Below, one piece after another: positions 8,935 to 16,846 of a DNA stretch of 32,488 nt. This DNA is from a virus. How positions within the stretch are numbered: the first letter of the stretch is position 1; each line of letters starts with the position of its first letter. The notes under the pieces were generated by a model, which saw only the letters and a list, made by a program, of their open reading frames with translations, was not told the origin of the DNA and made no database searches. Position numbers and translations under genes: made by a program. The stretch spans positions 1 through 32,488 of the IMG/VR virus record IMGVR_UViG_3300029262_000344; one strand, 5' to 3'.

Positions 8935-11307
8935 TTATTGTACTTCGTATAAACCTACTGCTGATAATTGTGGTTGTTTTGTTTGTTGAGTAAGTAGTGC
9001 TTCTAATAAATCGTTTGTTTTATTAGCTTGTTTGATCATTGGGGAGTTATCATTTAAAGGTATTACAGCTTCAGGACCTGCTTCACCCACAAGTGCGTTA
9101 GTCGGGCCTGTTACTATACCACCTTTAGCCATTTCGGTCGGCCTGTCTTCCCCAAAAACATTACCACTAATTCCATAATTAGTCTGTGCTGATGCTTCAG
9201 CAGTTTGGATTTGTGCTTTAATAGCACTATCTCCAAATTCTCCCCCAAATAAGAAACCAATCCCATTAAGTAAATCTTCTATAGCTGCTACACCTACTAA
9301 TACGGTTTGAATCATAGGGTCTAAAAAAGACATAATTGCTCCCACAAAACCAAAAAGTTTTGATATTATACTTACTATGGGCATTATAGCATTTCCTACT
9401 GTAACAAATACCTCTTTTAGTTTTTCAACAGTAGCGTTAAATTTATCTTGAGCTCCTACTTGATTATTTAGTCCCTCAACTCCTTTTTCTTCAAGTATTC
9501 GCATTGCTTCCGCTTCCCCTACTTGAGCCCTTAACGTCTCAAATTTTTTCTGGGCTGCCTCCGCGTCTTTTGCTGTAAGGCCTGAAAGTTTGTCCTGCAT
9601 TAATAATGTAGATGCTAAATCCTCTCTACTCATACCAACAGATTTTGCTAAAGCTTCCTGTTGTATTCTATTTAGCTCTCCAAATTCAGCAGAATCTCCC
9701 ATTTGTTCAGAGATTTCTCTAGCTACTCCTGCTATATCGTTATTTAAAGCAAATTGTCTTGCTTTTTCTAGGTTTATGTCTCTACCTAATAGTAATTCTG
9801 CTTGTAACTCATTTTGAATAGAAGATTCAAAATCGAGTAAGCTACCCGCTATGGCATCTACTTTACCCATTTCCATACCTAGAGACTTAGTAGTGGCAAC
9901 TGCCTCCGCTATTAGTCCAGGGTTTTTTCCTAATGATAGGGTGGTTGATGCCGATATATTACCTATTTCTTTAAGTAATTTTTGTTCATTAAGTAAAACT
10001 CCATTTTGTGTAGCTGATATTCTAGCCTGTGCTAAGAACTCCCCTGTAATGTCTTCTGTAGTTTTACTAGTTCCTAGTTGTAAACTAGCAATTCCTTGTA
10101 GTTCTTCATTAGTAAAACCTGACATGGTTCTAAGTTTAGTAAAAGATATCGCCATATCTTCAGACATCATTGAAGATGTTCCTAAAGCAGAATTTATTCC
10201 TTCAAATGTTTCTCTAATTCCCTTAGTAGTAACAAAAAGTTCACCTGAGGCTGAAGCCATGTTGGTCATTTCCATATTCATACCTAAGGCATCATCATAT
10301 GTCATACCAAATTCTTTGGCCATTTTTGATGATGAGGCATCCACGCCTTTCATAGCATCGACCAGTTCTTTAAGTAGATATAAAGGTCCTAAAGATTTTA
10401 AAAGGCTTTTACCTAAGCTTTTAATACCGGCCTGCATCCCTGTAACCCCCTTCTTTGAGGATTTAGTAATGGACTTCATATCACCATCACCTATGCCCAT
10501 TTTAGTAGCCTTTTTAGAAGCTGAGGTTCCTGAGAGTACCTTCCCGTTTTTACCTAAAAGTTTATCTTCTAGGCCCATACGTTTTACAGCATCAATAGTT
10601 AAGTCTTTTCCTGACTTTAAGGCTTCTTTATCTAATTTCCTTTGGTCCTGTTTTGCAGCAACTATATCATCTTGAAGACCCTGTTCTACGGCACTATCTG
10701 TTGCTGCTTGTCTTGCGGCATCCGACGCATTTTGAAACATGCTAGTAAACTTTCCTAAACCTGGAATAGCATCTGATATTTCATTTAAGCCATCAAATAG
10801 TCTAACACCACTTTGATTGTTAATGCTAGTTTGAAATTTTTCTACTTTTTCTATTGATTTTAAAAAATCTTCAGATTGTTTTACTCTTTCTTTTACTTCT
10901 GCTAGTTGTGCCCCTTCAAGCATTCCTGATTTTGCTGCAATATCTAGTCTTTTAAATTCTTGTTTGACTAAAGATTTTTTCTGTTGGATTTGCTTATTAG
11001 TCAGGGTTACTTGACCACCAAGGACTTGAGTAAAGTCTTCTGCTATGTTAACTAAAGATTTAAATGATTTTTTTGATACAGCTAAAGCATAGTTACTCTT
11101 TTGAAGTTCTTGGATACTATCTCCTAGAGACTTTGCAAAGTAATCTACATCACTATTAATAGCAAGAAGTTCTCTTCTTAATCTAGATAATTCAGCATTA
11201 GATTCTTTTAAACCTCCAGTAAACTTTTTATCAAAGTCTACCTGCCCCAATTCCTTTCTAATAAGGCGGATTTGTTCGTTAATCTCGTTTAAATTATTCT
11301 TAGGCAT
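8935..11307 (-). CDS. Tail tape measure protein (T4 gp29 counterpart)
   Basis: A 790-residue, mostly helical protein. The N-terminal 200 residues form predicted coiled coil (regular Leu/Glu/Lys pattern). The centre is rich in Ala, Ser, Met and Glu. A hydrophobic segment at about 639-688 has the membrane-interacting character expected of tape measures. The C-terminus has the signature string AKGGIVTGPTNALVGEAGPE and then AVIPLN (727-752), seen near the ends of many tape measure proteins. Tape measures set tail length and pass through the tube at injection. At about 0.15 nm per residue the length predicts a tail near 115-120 nm, longer than T4's. The gene follows the frameshifted chaperone gene, the standard order for tailed phages. 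Confidence 0.88.
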   Translation of the reverse strand: MPKNNLNEINEQIRLIRKELGQVDFDKKFTGGLKESNAELSRLRRELLAINSDVDYFAKSLGDSIQELQKSNYALAVSKKSFKSLVNIAEDFTQVLGGQVTLTNKQIQQKKSLVKQEFKRLDIAAKSGMLEGAQLAEVKERVKQSEDFLKSIEKVEKFQTSINNQSGVRLFDGLNEISDAIPGLGKFTSMFQNASDAARQAATDSAVEQGLQDDIVAAKQDQRKLDKEALKSGKDLTIDAVKRMGLEDKLLGKNGKVLSGTSASKKATKMGIGDGDMKSITKSSKKGVTGMQAGIKSLGKSLLKSLGPLYLLKELVDAMKGVDASSSKMAKEFGMTYDDALGMNMEMTNMASASGELFVTTKGIRETFEGINSALGTSSMMSEDMAISFTKLRTMSGFTNEELQGIASLQLGTSKTTEDITGEFLAQARISATQNGVLLNEQKLLKEIGNISASTTLSLGKNPGLIAEAVATTKSLGMEMGKVDAIAGSLLDFESSIQNELQAELLLGRDINLEKARQFALNNDIAGVAREISEQMGDSAEFGELNRIQQEALAKSVGMSREDLASTLLMQDKLSGLTAKDAEAAQKKFETLRAQVGEAEAMRILEEKGVEGLNNQVGAQDKFNATVEKLKEVFVTVGNAIMPIVSIISKLFGFVGAIMSFLDPMIQTVLVGVAAIEDLLNGIGFLFGGEFGDSAIKAQIQTAEASAQTNYGISGNVFGEDRPTEMAKGGIVTGPTNALVGEAGPEAVIPLNDNSPMIKQANKTNDLLEALLTQQTKQPQLSAVGLYEVQ

Positions 11308-11318
11308 ATTCTATTTTA

Positions 11319-11328
11319 TTATAAATAT
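11319..11328 (-). promoter_or_regulatory. Late-promoter-like element before the tape measure gene
   Basis: Coding-strand ATATTTATAA followed by TAAAAT, 11 nt before the ATG at 11307, between the end of the frameshift extension and the tape measure start. Confidence 0.5.
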
Positions 11329-11330
11329 TA

Positions 11331-11630
11331 TTATCTATAACTTGTTTTACCCTTATATGCATTAGATTCTTGAGCAAATGCTGGTGTGTTTACTTTACCA
11401 TCAGATGAAATTAGAGTTTTATCCCCATTACCATTACTTTTTGCATCTTCCGTCGCTTTATTTCTATTTTCGTAGTAAGAATTCATTTCAAAAAGTGTAA
11501 ATTTACGTAACCATATAGGCATATTATATATAGTATGCCAATCATATCCCCCGTTACCGTGAAATACTATGCTATGGATAGTCTGAAATAAATCTTTCCT
11601 AAATTCGGGCGCTATATTAGGCGTCAGGCC
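11331..11630 (-). CDS. Frameshift-encoded C-terminal extension of the gp26-like tail chaperone (gp51-like)
   Basis: This frame is open for 99 codons from GGC at 11630 to TAA at 11331, in the +1 frame relative to the chaperone gene. Upstream in the same frame two TAG stops lie just before the T run, and the first ATG is only at 11522. Yet the 36 codons before that ATG encode a well-formed sequence (RKDLFQTIHSIVFHGNGGYD, then WHTIYN) that runs smoothly into MPIWLRKFTLFEMNSYYENR. This looks like one domain of the kind found in small T4-like baseplate hub assembly (gp51-type) proteins. The simplest reading is translation as a fusion, about 337 aa in total. A separate 63-residue protein starting at 11522 is the alternative. 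A copy of the late-promoter-like element overlaps the junction to the next gene. Confidence 0.75.
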   Translation of the reverse strand, partial: GLTPNIAPEFRKDLFQTIHSIVFHGNGGYDWHTIYNMPIWLRKFTLFEMNSYYENRNKATEDAKSNGNGDKTLISSDGKVNTPAFAQESNAYKGKTSYR

Positions 11631-12345
11631 AAAAAAAGTTAAGCCCTATGGGGACTAGAACTTCCTCCCCTCCATCAAGCACTACAGTCATGTCTAAATC
11701 TGGTGACAGATCTCTAACATATTCTCTGAAGGCTCTAGCATCTTTTGCTAAGAAATAATTATCTACAAAGTCTCGAATAGATTTTTTTTCTTCATCACCA
11801 TCTACTGATGTGATCATGTATTTTAATCTTGTTGTAAGTTCAGGTGAGGAATTGGGGGAAATTTTCTTTAAACCTTTTAATTCTCTTTCTATTTTTTTAT
11901 CATCATTTCCATCTAAAAGTTTAAAACCTAAAACAGTACCTGTTTGTTCTAATTTGTACGTAAATGAATTATGGGAATCTTCTAAAAGGGAATAATCAGT
12001 TGATTTTGGGTTAAGTTCTGTTAAATCAATAACTTCTTCTTTACCTCTTATAGTTACTTTATATTCTTTACCATACCCCAAAATACGAGTAGCTACAAAT
12101 AAAGCATTTTTATCACCTGTAAATAAATCATCTATTTTTATGTCTTTATTTATAATTACAGCCTGTAATAATTTATCTAATACTGTCCCTTTTTGGATAA
12201 AAGACTGGTTAGTTAGTATATCCTCTTCTTTAGCAGTCATGTACTTTAATTCCACCTTACCACTAGATAGGGGATGGTCTTTAGGATACAATAAGCCTTT
12301 GGATGGTAATTCAACTTCTTCAGTTGGGAATTTAAATTCACTCAT
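11617..12345 (-). CDS. Baseplate hub assembly / tail chaperone protein, gp26-like (T4_baseplate family)
   Basis: A 242-residue protein starting EFKFPTEEVELPSKGLLYP, with the block MTAKEEDILTNQSFIQKGT (residues 36-54). Both are typical of the proteins annotated as gp26 in T4-like marine phages. It is cytoplasmic, with no signal or membrane segment. The C-terminus ends in NFFWPDA, and the two Phe codons lie in a run of seven T bases where a +1 slip would lead into a further 99 codons. Its place immediately before the tape measure gene is that of the G/GT tail chaperones of lambda-like phages, which coat the tape measure during assembly. It is separated from the upstream tube gene by a terminator. 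The chaperone role is inferred. Confidence 0.78.
   Translation of the reverse strand: MSEFKFPTEEVELPSKGLLYPKDHPLSSGKVELKYMTAKEEDILTNQSFIQKGTVLDKLLQAVIINKDIKIDDLFTGDKNALFVATRILGYGKEYKVTIRGKEEVIDLTELNPKSTDYSLLEDSHNSFTYKLEQTGTVLGFKLLDGNDDKKIERELKGLKKISPNSSPELTTRLKYMITSVDGDEEKKSIRDFVDNYFLAKDARAFREYVRDLSPDLDMTVVLDGGEEVLVPIGLNFFWPDA
11631..11637 (-). other. Candidate +1 (or -2) ribosomal frameshift site
   Basis: The coding strand reads AAC TTT TTT TGG in the chaperone frame. tRNA-Phe on the second TTT can move one base forward and pair perfectly with TTT again, after which GGC is read in the extension frame. The next zero-frame codon is Trp TGG, and a stop follows three codons later. A -2 shift would reach the same frame. 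A -1 shift would soon meet TGA and is therefore unlikely. Confidence 0.65.
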
Positions 12346-12403
12346 ATAATCTTTATTTAATTAAAACGTTGTTATCACTTATACATATACAAAATACAAA
12401 AAA

Positions 12404-12421
12404 GCTTGGCGTGAGCCAAGC
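12404..12421 (-). terminator. Intrinsic terminator after the tail tube gene
   Basis: Perfect 7 bp inverted repeat (GCTTGGC / GCCAAGC) with a 4-base loop. On the minus strand it is followed by TTTTTTGTATTTTG. It lies 29 nt past the stop of the tube gene and before the gp26-like gene, so it should lower transcription from the abundant tube gene into the assembly genes. Confidence 0.85.
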
Positions 12422-12449
12422 AATTTTTGATAATTTATGTAATTGTTTC

Positions 12450-12938
12450 TTAGAAATTTAAGATACAGTAATCAGGTTGAACTGTTAATTGTAGTTCTAC
12501 TGCTGCACTTTCATCATCCCAACTATAATCTCCGAAATTAGCTTCAGTAATCATAGCTCCTTTGATAATCCATTCTGAAACGATATCACCTACAGGTCCT
12601 AATACGTTCATAGTTAAATCCTTTTTATAGAAATCACTATAACCATCTCTACCAGTTACTGATTCATGGTGTAATCTAACCCATTCCATACATGCTTGTG
12701 CACCACTTGGAGTAATTGGATCAAATAATGTCATTTGAATTGTATTCCAAAGTGTTTTACCTTTTACGTATCTTGCAACGTTGATATGGTTCAATTGAAC
12801 TGTACCTTGTGTTAATGAAACGGCTCCCATACCTTTAATTTGGTATGAAGGGATTCCATCTACATACAGTATAAACCTATTCTTTTGTTTAGGTTCGAAT
12901 GCTGTATAAAATATTTCGTTTGGGTCTAATACTGCCAT
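12450..12938 (-). CDS. 19: Tail tube protein gp19
   Basis: At 162 residues it matches the length of T4 gp19 (163 aa). It follows the sheath gene, as expected for contractile tails. Recognisable stretches are FEPKQKNRFILYVDGIPSY near the start (strand entering the tube fold), HINVARYVKGKTLWNTIQMT in the middle, and SAAVELQLTVQPDYCILNF at the C-terminus, a typical tube-protein end. The protein forms stacked hexameric rings that line the DNA channel inside the sheath. A late-promoter-like element sits 15 nt before the start and a strong terminator follows, in line with high expression. Confidence 0.9.
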   Translation of the reverse strand: MAVLDPNEIFYTAFEPKQKNRFILYVDGIPSYQIKGMGAVSLTQGTVQLNHINVARYVKGKTLWNTIQMTLFDPITPSGAQACMEWVRLHHESVTGRDGYSDFYKKDLTMNVLGPVGDIVSEWIIKGAMITEANFGDYSWDDESAAVELQLTVQPDYCILNF

Positions 12939-12953
12939 TGTTATATATTTTTA

Positions 12954-12963
12954 TTATAAATAT
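12954..12963 (-). promoter_or_regulatory. Late-promoter-like element before the tail tube gene
   Basis: Coding-strand ATATTTATAA followed by TAAAAA, ending 15 nt before the tube start codon and lying between the sheath stop and that start. Confidence 0.5.
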
Positions 12964-12977
12964 TGTAATTATTTTTT

Positions 12978-15017
12978 TTATTCAGGAAATGTTGCTCCAG
13001 TTGGTAAAACATTGAAATCTAAAATAACGAATTCCGCTGTTTTGGTTGGTTGTAAGAAAATCTGACCTACTAGCTCATTTCTATCAATTACATCCGGTGT
13101 ATTGTTTGTAGCATCCATTACTACTTTAAAAGCATATAATCCTTGTCTTTGTTGTACTGATTCTAAGTATGGGTTTACATTTGCTAAGAAGTTGTTTCTT
13201 GTTGCATTTGTATTTTGTTCAAATACTAAGTTATCTGATACTTGTGTTATATATCCTTTAAGTGCAATTAATAATCTACGCACATTTACTCTATCTAAAG
13301 CACTTGCTCTTTTCTGTAATGTTTTTTGTCCAAATACTACAACTCCACTTCCTGGGAATGTTGCTATTGGATTAACATTTGCTTCGTATAAAGTATCTCT
13401 ATTACCTGATGTTAATTTTCTTTCTGCTCTAACTACACTTCCCAACGCTCCTCTAAGCAAACCTGCTGGTGCGAACCATGGGTCTGATGATGCGTCTGTA
13501 AATGCGTATACTGCTGGAATATACGTTGAAGCTGGCGCCCAAACGGTTTGTCCAGTACCTGCGTCGACTGTTTGAAGCCATGGCCAATACGTCGCGGCAT
13601 ATGAACTATCATATTTTGTTGCTTCTGTTGTAACTGTACCAATTGATGCGTTAAACGCTACAGCATCAATTACTGCTATACAATCTGTTCTACCTTGTGC
13701 AAGTGTTACTAATTTTGTAACTGTACTCGAATGGTCTTGAGAATTTAATCCTGGTGCCGTAATTACATTAAATTGATAATCATCTGAATTGCTCAAAAGA
13801 TTAATTGATTCTGTGTAATTAGCTGGAGATAAACCTTGTATATCTGCTGCACTAATGTTTTCGTTAAATAATGCTGTTCTACTTCCAAAATTAACACCTG
13901 TAGCATTGTTAAATGAACCTGATTGTACTATTGGTAAACTACCTGTAAATACTGTTTTTGCAGTTCCATTATTGTCAAAATATTGTGGTGTAGGTAAGGT
14001 TACTGAGTCTACATAAATGTAAGCACTTCTTTGTGGATAATTACCGTTAGTTTTAACAAAGTAATCTGTTCCATCCTGTTCTACTGTATAATATGTGTCA
14101 CCAATAACTTTTGCTACATAATTTACTGCAGTTGGGTCTAATGATAAGTTATTATATGTTTCTAATACTGCTCTTGATGTTGCAGTATCGTTTCCTCTTC
14201 TTACTAATAGTGAGAATTGACCTGATGCCGTGTTTACAGATGCTACTTCCCATCTAATATTTTCTGCTGTACCTTCATTTAAAGTACCATTAGCTGAATC
14301 AACTGCCTGGTAGTTATTCATGTTAGCACCTTCAGATATTGTTTTAATTGTAAATGAAGCGGTTGCGTTTAAATCTGCGTTTGTAAGTGTAAATTGTGCA
14401 TCTGTTCCACCAGCTACTGTTGCCCCTAAGGATTGTGATGAAAAAGTTAATACCTCTCCTACTACATAGTCTGCACCTACAGTTGTAACTTCAATTGAAG
14501 AAACAGTACTTAAAGTTGCATCATTTGCTTGTGCAGCTAATTTAATTGTAAATACCGCACCTGCTCCTGCAAGGTCTGTTGTAGGTGTTAGAGATGGGAT
14601 TGATGTATTTCCTGTACTACCTGTAATGTTTAATGATGCCGCATCTTTAATTGAAGACAGTAATACGTTTTCACCTGATGCTATGGTACCGTTAGTTAAG
14701 CTACTAGGAACATCTGAGTTTGCTGGAGTAAAAGAACCTGTAACAACACGTGTTACTAGTAATGATTCTCCACCTTGTGCAAAGTAATTCCTTGCTGAGA
14801 TAGAATTTAAATATGTGTAAAATTGAGATCCACTTTCTACTGATGAACCAAAAATTGCTTCATATTGAGAAAAAGTAGACACCGCGGTTGGTATTCCAAC
14901 TGGTCCTTTTGTTGCTGGGCCAATAATAGCGGCACCAAAAGTAACAGGTCTAGCGCCAATAAACGATTGGTCATTTTCCCTTGCTAATACACCTGGAGAT
15001 AATAATGTTTCTGCCAT
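12978..15017 (-). CDS. 18: Tail sheath protein gp18
   Basis: A 679-residue protein, close to T4 gp18 (659 aa). The N-terminus has the sheath signature LLSPGVLARENDQSF and then TFGAAIIGPATKGPVGIP (residues 28-45). The C-terminal region holds the conserved sheath core: RVNVRRLLIALKGYI, FEQNTNATRNNFLANVNPYL and LQPTKTAEFVILDFNV. The middle (about 85-330) is a Thr/Ser/Ala-rich variable part, the surface-exposed insertion seen in many sheaths. The protein surrounds the tube and contracts at infection. It is preceded by a late-promoter-like element and by the small coiled-coil gene, and followed by the tube gene. Confidence 0.92.
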   Translation of the reverse strand: MAETLLSPGVLARENDQSFIGARPVTFGAAIIGPATKGPVGIPTAVSTFSQYEAIFGSSVESGSQFYTYLNSISARNYFAQGGESLLVTRVVTGSFTPANSDVPSSLTNGTIASGENVLLSSIKDAASLNITGSTGNTSIPSLTPTTDLAGAGAVFTIKLAAQANDATLSTVSSIEVTTVGADYVVGEVLTFSSQSLGATVAGGTDAQFTLTNADLNATASFTIKTISEGANMNNYQAVDSANGTLNEGTAENIRWEVASVNTASGQFSLLVRRGNDTATSRAVLETYNNLSLDPTAVNYVAKVIGDTYYTVEQDGTDYFVKTNGNYPQRSAYIYVDSVTLPTPQYFDNNGTAKTVFTGSLPIVQSGSFNNATGVNFGSRTALFNENISAADIQGLSPANYTESINLLSNSDDYQFNVITAPGLNSQDHSSTVTKLVTLAQGRTDCIAVIDAVAFNASIGTVTTEATKYDSSYAATYWPWLQTVDAGTGQTVWAPASTYIPAVYAFTDASSDPWFAPAGLLRGALGSVVRAERKLTSGNRDTLYEANVNPIATFPGSGVVVFGQKTLQKRASALDRVNVRRLLIALKGYITQVSDNLVFEQNTNATRNNFLANVNPYLESVQQRQGLYAFKVVMDATNNTPDVIDRNELVGQIFLQPTKTAEFVILDFNVLPTGATFPE

Positions 15018-15044
15018 TGTCTAAGTATTTGTTATATTGTTTTG

Positions 15045-15054
15045 TTATAAATAT
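15045..15054 (-). promoter_or_regulatory. Late-promoter-like element before the sheath gene
   Basis: Coding-strand ATATTTATAA followed by CAAAAC, 27 nt before the sheath ATG, in the spacer after the coiled-coil gene. Confidence 0.5.
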
Positions 15055-15072
15055 TAAAAATTATTTCAAAAA

Positions 15073-15324
15073 TTAAGTTATTGGTGTGAATTCACCTTTA
15101 TCTAAATCTATGTTACCAGTACCATACTTATCTTCTAATTTTTTGGCAGTTTTGTTTTGATCTTTAGATAATTTATTAAATTCCTCTAACAACTCTATTT
15201 TTTGTTTTTTTAAGGCATCAATCCTTATTTCTACTGTTCCTAACCCACCAATTATTTCATTGTTTCTTACTTGAAATTCTTGAAGAGTATTTATTTCTTC
15301 CTTTAATAACTTTTTAACTTTCAT
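15073..15324 (-). CDS. Small coiled-coil protein, 83 aa
   Basis: Almost entirely charged helix with heptad-like Leu/Ile spacing (residues 5-65), ending with a short tail LDKGEFTPIT. The N-terminus MKVKKLLKEEINTLQEF has the L-K-E pattern found on several other proteins in the window. It lies alone between gp15 and the sheath gene, with its own late-promoter-like element 18 nt before the start codon. The family is not recognised. A small tail or head-tail connector factor is possible; the only support is position and the promoter-like element. Confidence 0.6.
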   Translation of the reverse strand: MKVKKLLKEEINTLQEFQVRNNEIIGGLGTVEIRIDALKKQKIELLEEFNKLSKDQNKTAKKLEDKYGTGNIDLDKGEFTPIT

Positions 15325-15342
15325 ATTAACATTTTTAATTTA

Positions 15343-15352
15343 TTATAAATAT
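15343..15352 (-). promoter_or_regulatory. Late-promoter-like element before the coiled-coil gene
   Basis: Coding-strand ATATTTATAA followed by TAAATT, 18 nt before the ATG at 15324, in the spacer after the gp15-like gene. Confidence 0.5.
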
Positions 15353-15370
15353 ATAGAAAATTTCTCAAAA

Positions 15371-16315
15371 TTACATTCTTGTGCGTCCATCGTTTGTAGG
15401 ATTTAATATTACTTTAGTATCATTTAAATTACTAACTGCCTCTGAAGTAATACTTATCTTTGCTTTTGAATTGTATATTTTAGTAGAATTTAATTCTTTT
15501 TGGATTGTGTCAGGTAATATATACCCTCGCATTCTAATATTAAATGTTCCTTTTACTAATCGATCCTTACCTTGTGTTAATTCAGTTGTTGTACTGAAGC
15601 TATCTATGAAGGCTCTAAATTGAAACCTTTCAGGATTACCCCAATATGCGTCTGAGGCATACTCGCATGATTCAATTATTTTATTTAATTGTTCCATGTA
15701 ATAAGTTTGAACTAATACACTATATTCCAAATTAACATAATCGGGTTGGGCTACTACGTGGTATCTTTCAACTGGTTTCCTGTTATTTAAAGTTCCAAAG
15801 TTACTATAGAAGTTTTTTGGACTAAACTGTTTAGACCAAACTCCATATAAGTTAGGTTGGTTTGCATCTAATTTATTTGCTACCGATCTATCTTTTGTTA
15901 ATGAATCTCTTTTAATTACTATAATAGGAAGCATGATTGCTCCCGCTTTATCCCTATAATACCCATCACGTTGGAAAGATTTCCATCTTTCAGGTGCACC
16001 ATATATTACGGGTACTTCTCTTCGTTCACCATTTTGATAAACAAAAGGTTTTATCATATTGTTAAAATAATAAAATACCGCTTCATCTAAATCCTGTATG
16101 CCGACAGAATATTGTTTTGTATCATCACCTTTAAAACTCATCTGCTTAGACCTATTAAAGTCAATGCCCGTTTCTGTGTAATTTGGATTTGATGGTACAA
16201 TTGCAGAATTAGGGTTACCTTGTTCTCCTCTGCCTTCTATGCCTTCAAAGGCAGTTTGTTTTTCCTTACTAATTGCACGTTGGGTTTTTGGTACTGGTTT
16301 TCTAGGTTTTGCCAT
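15371..16315 (-). CDS. 15: Tail sheath stabiliser / tail completion protein gp15-like
   Basis: A 314-residue protein (T4 gp15: 272). After a basic, disordered N-terminus (MAKPRKPVPKTQRA) comes a block I associate with gp15 of T4-like phages: LDEAVFYYFNNMIKPFVYQN, then EVPVIYGAPERWKSFQRDGY and LPIIVIKRDSL (about residues 75-140). The order gp13, gp14, gp15 is the T4 order and supports the call. gp15 caps the finished tail and joins it to the neck. The string FRAFIDSFS (about 230-238) is shared with the tube-initiator-like protein. The gene starts directly at the end of the gp14-like gene, with one shared base. Confidence 0.7.
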   Translation of the reverse strand: MAKPRKPVPKTQRAISKEKQTAFEGIEGRGEQGNPNSAIVPSNPNYTETGIDFNRSKQMSFKGDDTKQYSVGIQDLDEAVFYYFNNMIKPFVYQNGERREVPVIYGAPERWKSFQRDGYYRDKAGAIMLPIIVIKRDSLTKDRSVANKLDANQPNLYGVWSKQFSPKNFYSNFGTLNNRKPVERYHVVAQPDYVNLEYSVLVQTYYMEQLNKIIESCEYASDAYWGNPERFQFRAFIDSFSTTTELTQGKDRLVKGTFNIRMRGYILPDTIQKELNSTKIYNSKAKISITSEAVSNLNDTKVILNPTNDGRTRM

Positions 16316-16845
16316 TACATTCTTTCTATATATGGTGAGATTGCTGCTTTATCTGCAGGAATATAATACGTTGATACTAATATTGAAATATTGTTACCAA
16401 ATTGATGTAATCCAGGATTTAGTGGGTTTGGTGTACCATCTGAATCATTATTAGGGTAATCAGGGTTTTTACCTCCCCAATATTGGTTAGCAATTGTGCT
16501 CTGTACTCCATAATATTTAGCTTCATATAAAACGATATCCCCTACTCGAGGTACTACATCTTTATCTACTAAATCATCTCTAAAAAAGTAAAAATTAATA
16601 CCCTGTTCAAATAAAACTCCTTCACCTGCTTCTGGGTATTGTTCGTCTCCTCTATCTATTAAAACATTAAATAGAAAAGGCCCATTATAATATTTTTCTT
16701 CAGCTGCTTCGCCATAGATATTTACTTTGGTTTCTTCTAATTTAAATTGATATAAGGCACATTGTTGGGTAATAATATTACCCATTAATTCTCTATTAAA
16801 CTTTCGCATAAGAGAAACATCCCTTTGTCTAGTGTACATTGCCAT
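16315..16845 (-). CDS. 14: Neck protein gp14-like
   Basis: A 176-residue protein (T4 gp14: 256) with the gp14-type N-terminus MYTRQRDVSLMRKFNRELMG and the segment VNIYGEAAEEKYYNGPFLFN. Its middle contains VPRVGDIVLYEAKYYGV, an SH3-like strand pattern found in head-completion proteins. gp13 and gp14 together form the neck to which the tail attaches. It lies 1 nt after the gp13-like gene and shares a base with gp15-like. The shorter length suggests a reduced neck protein. The T4 number rests on motif memory plus gene order. Confidence 0.72.
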   Translation of the reverse strand: MAMYTRQRDVSLMRKFNRELMGNIITQQCALYQFKLEETKVNIYGEAAEEKYYNGPFLFNVLIDRGDEQYPEAGEGVLFEQGINFYFFRDDLVDKDVVPRVGDIVLYEAKYYGVQSTIANQYWGGKNPDYPNNDSDGTPNPLNPGLHQFGNNISILVSTYYIPADKAAISPYIERM

Positions 16846-16846
16846 A

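Noticed and set aside
9851-10675. 274-residue open frame on the plus strand inside the tape measure gene
   Set aside because: It is fully antisense to a well-supported gene and Ser/Pro/Leu-rich as expected of a shadow. No family motif or start context supports it.
11331-11522. Free-standing 63-aa gene starting at ATG 11522
   Set aside because: Protein-like sequence continues in frame upstream of this ATG back to the T run of the chaperone gene, so a frameshifted extension explains it better. Kept as the alternative only.
13102-13575. 157-residue plus-strand frame inside the sheath gene
   Set aside because: Antisense shadow of the conserved sheath C-terminal region, with no independent support.
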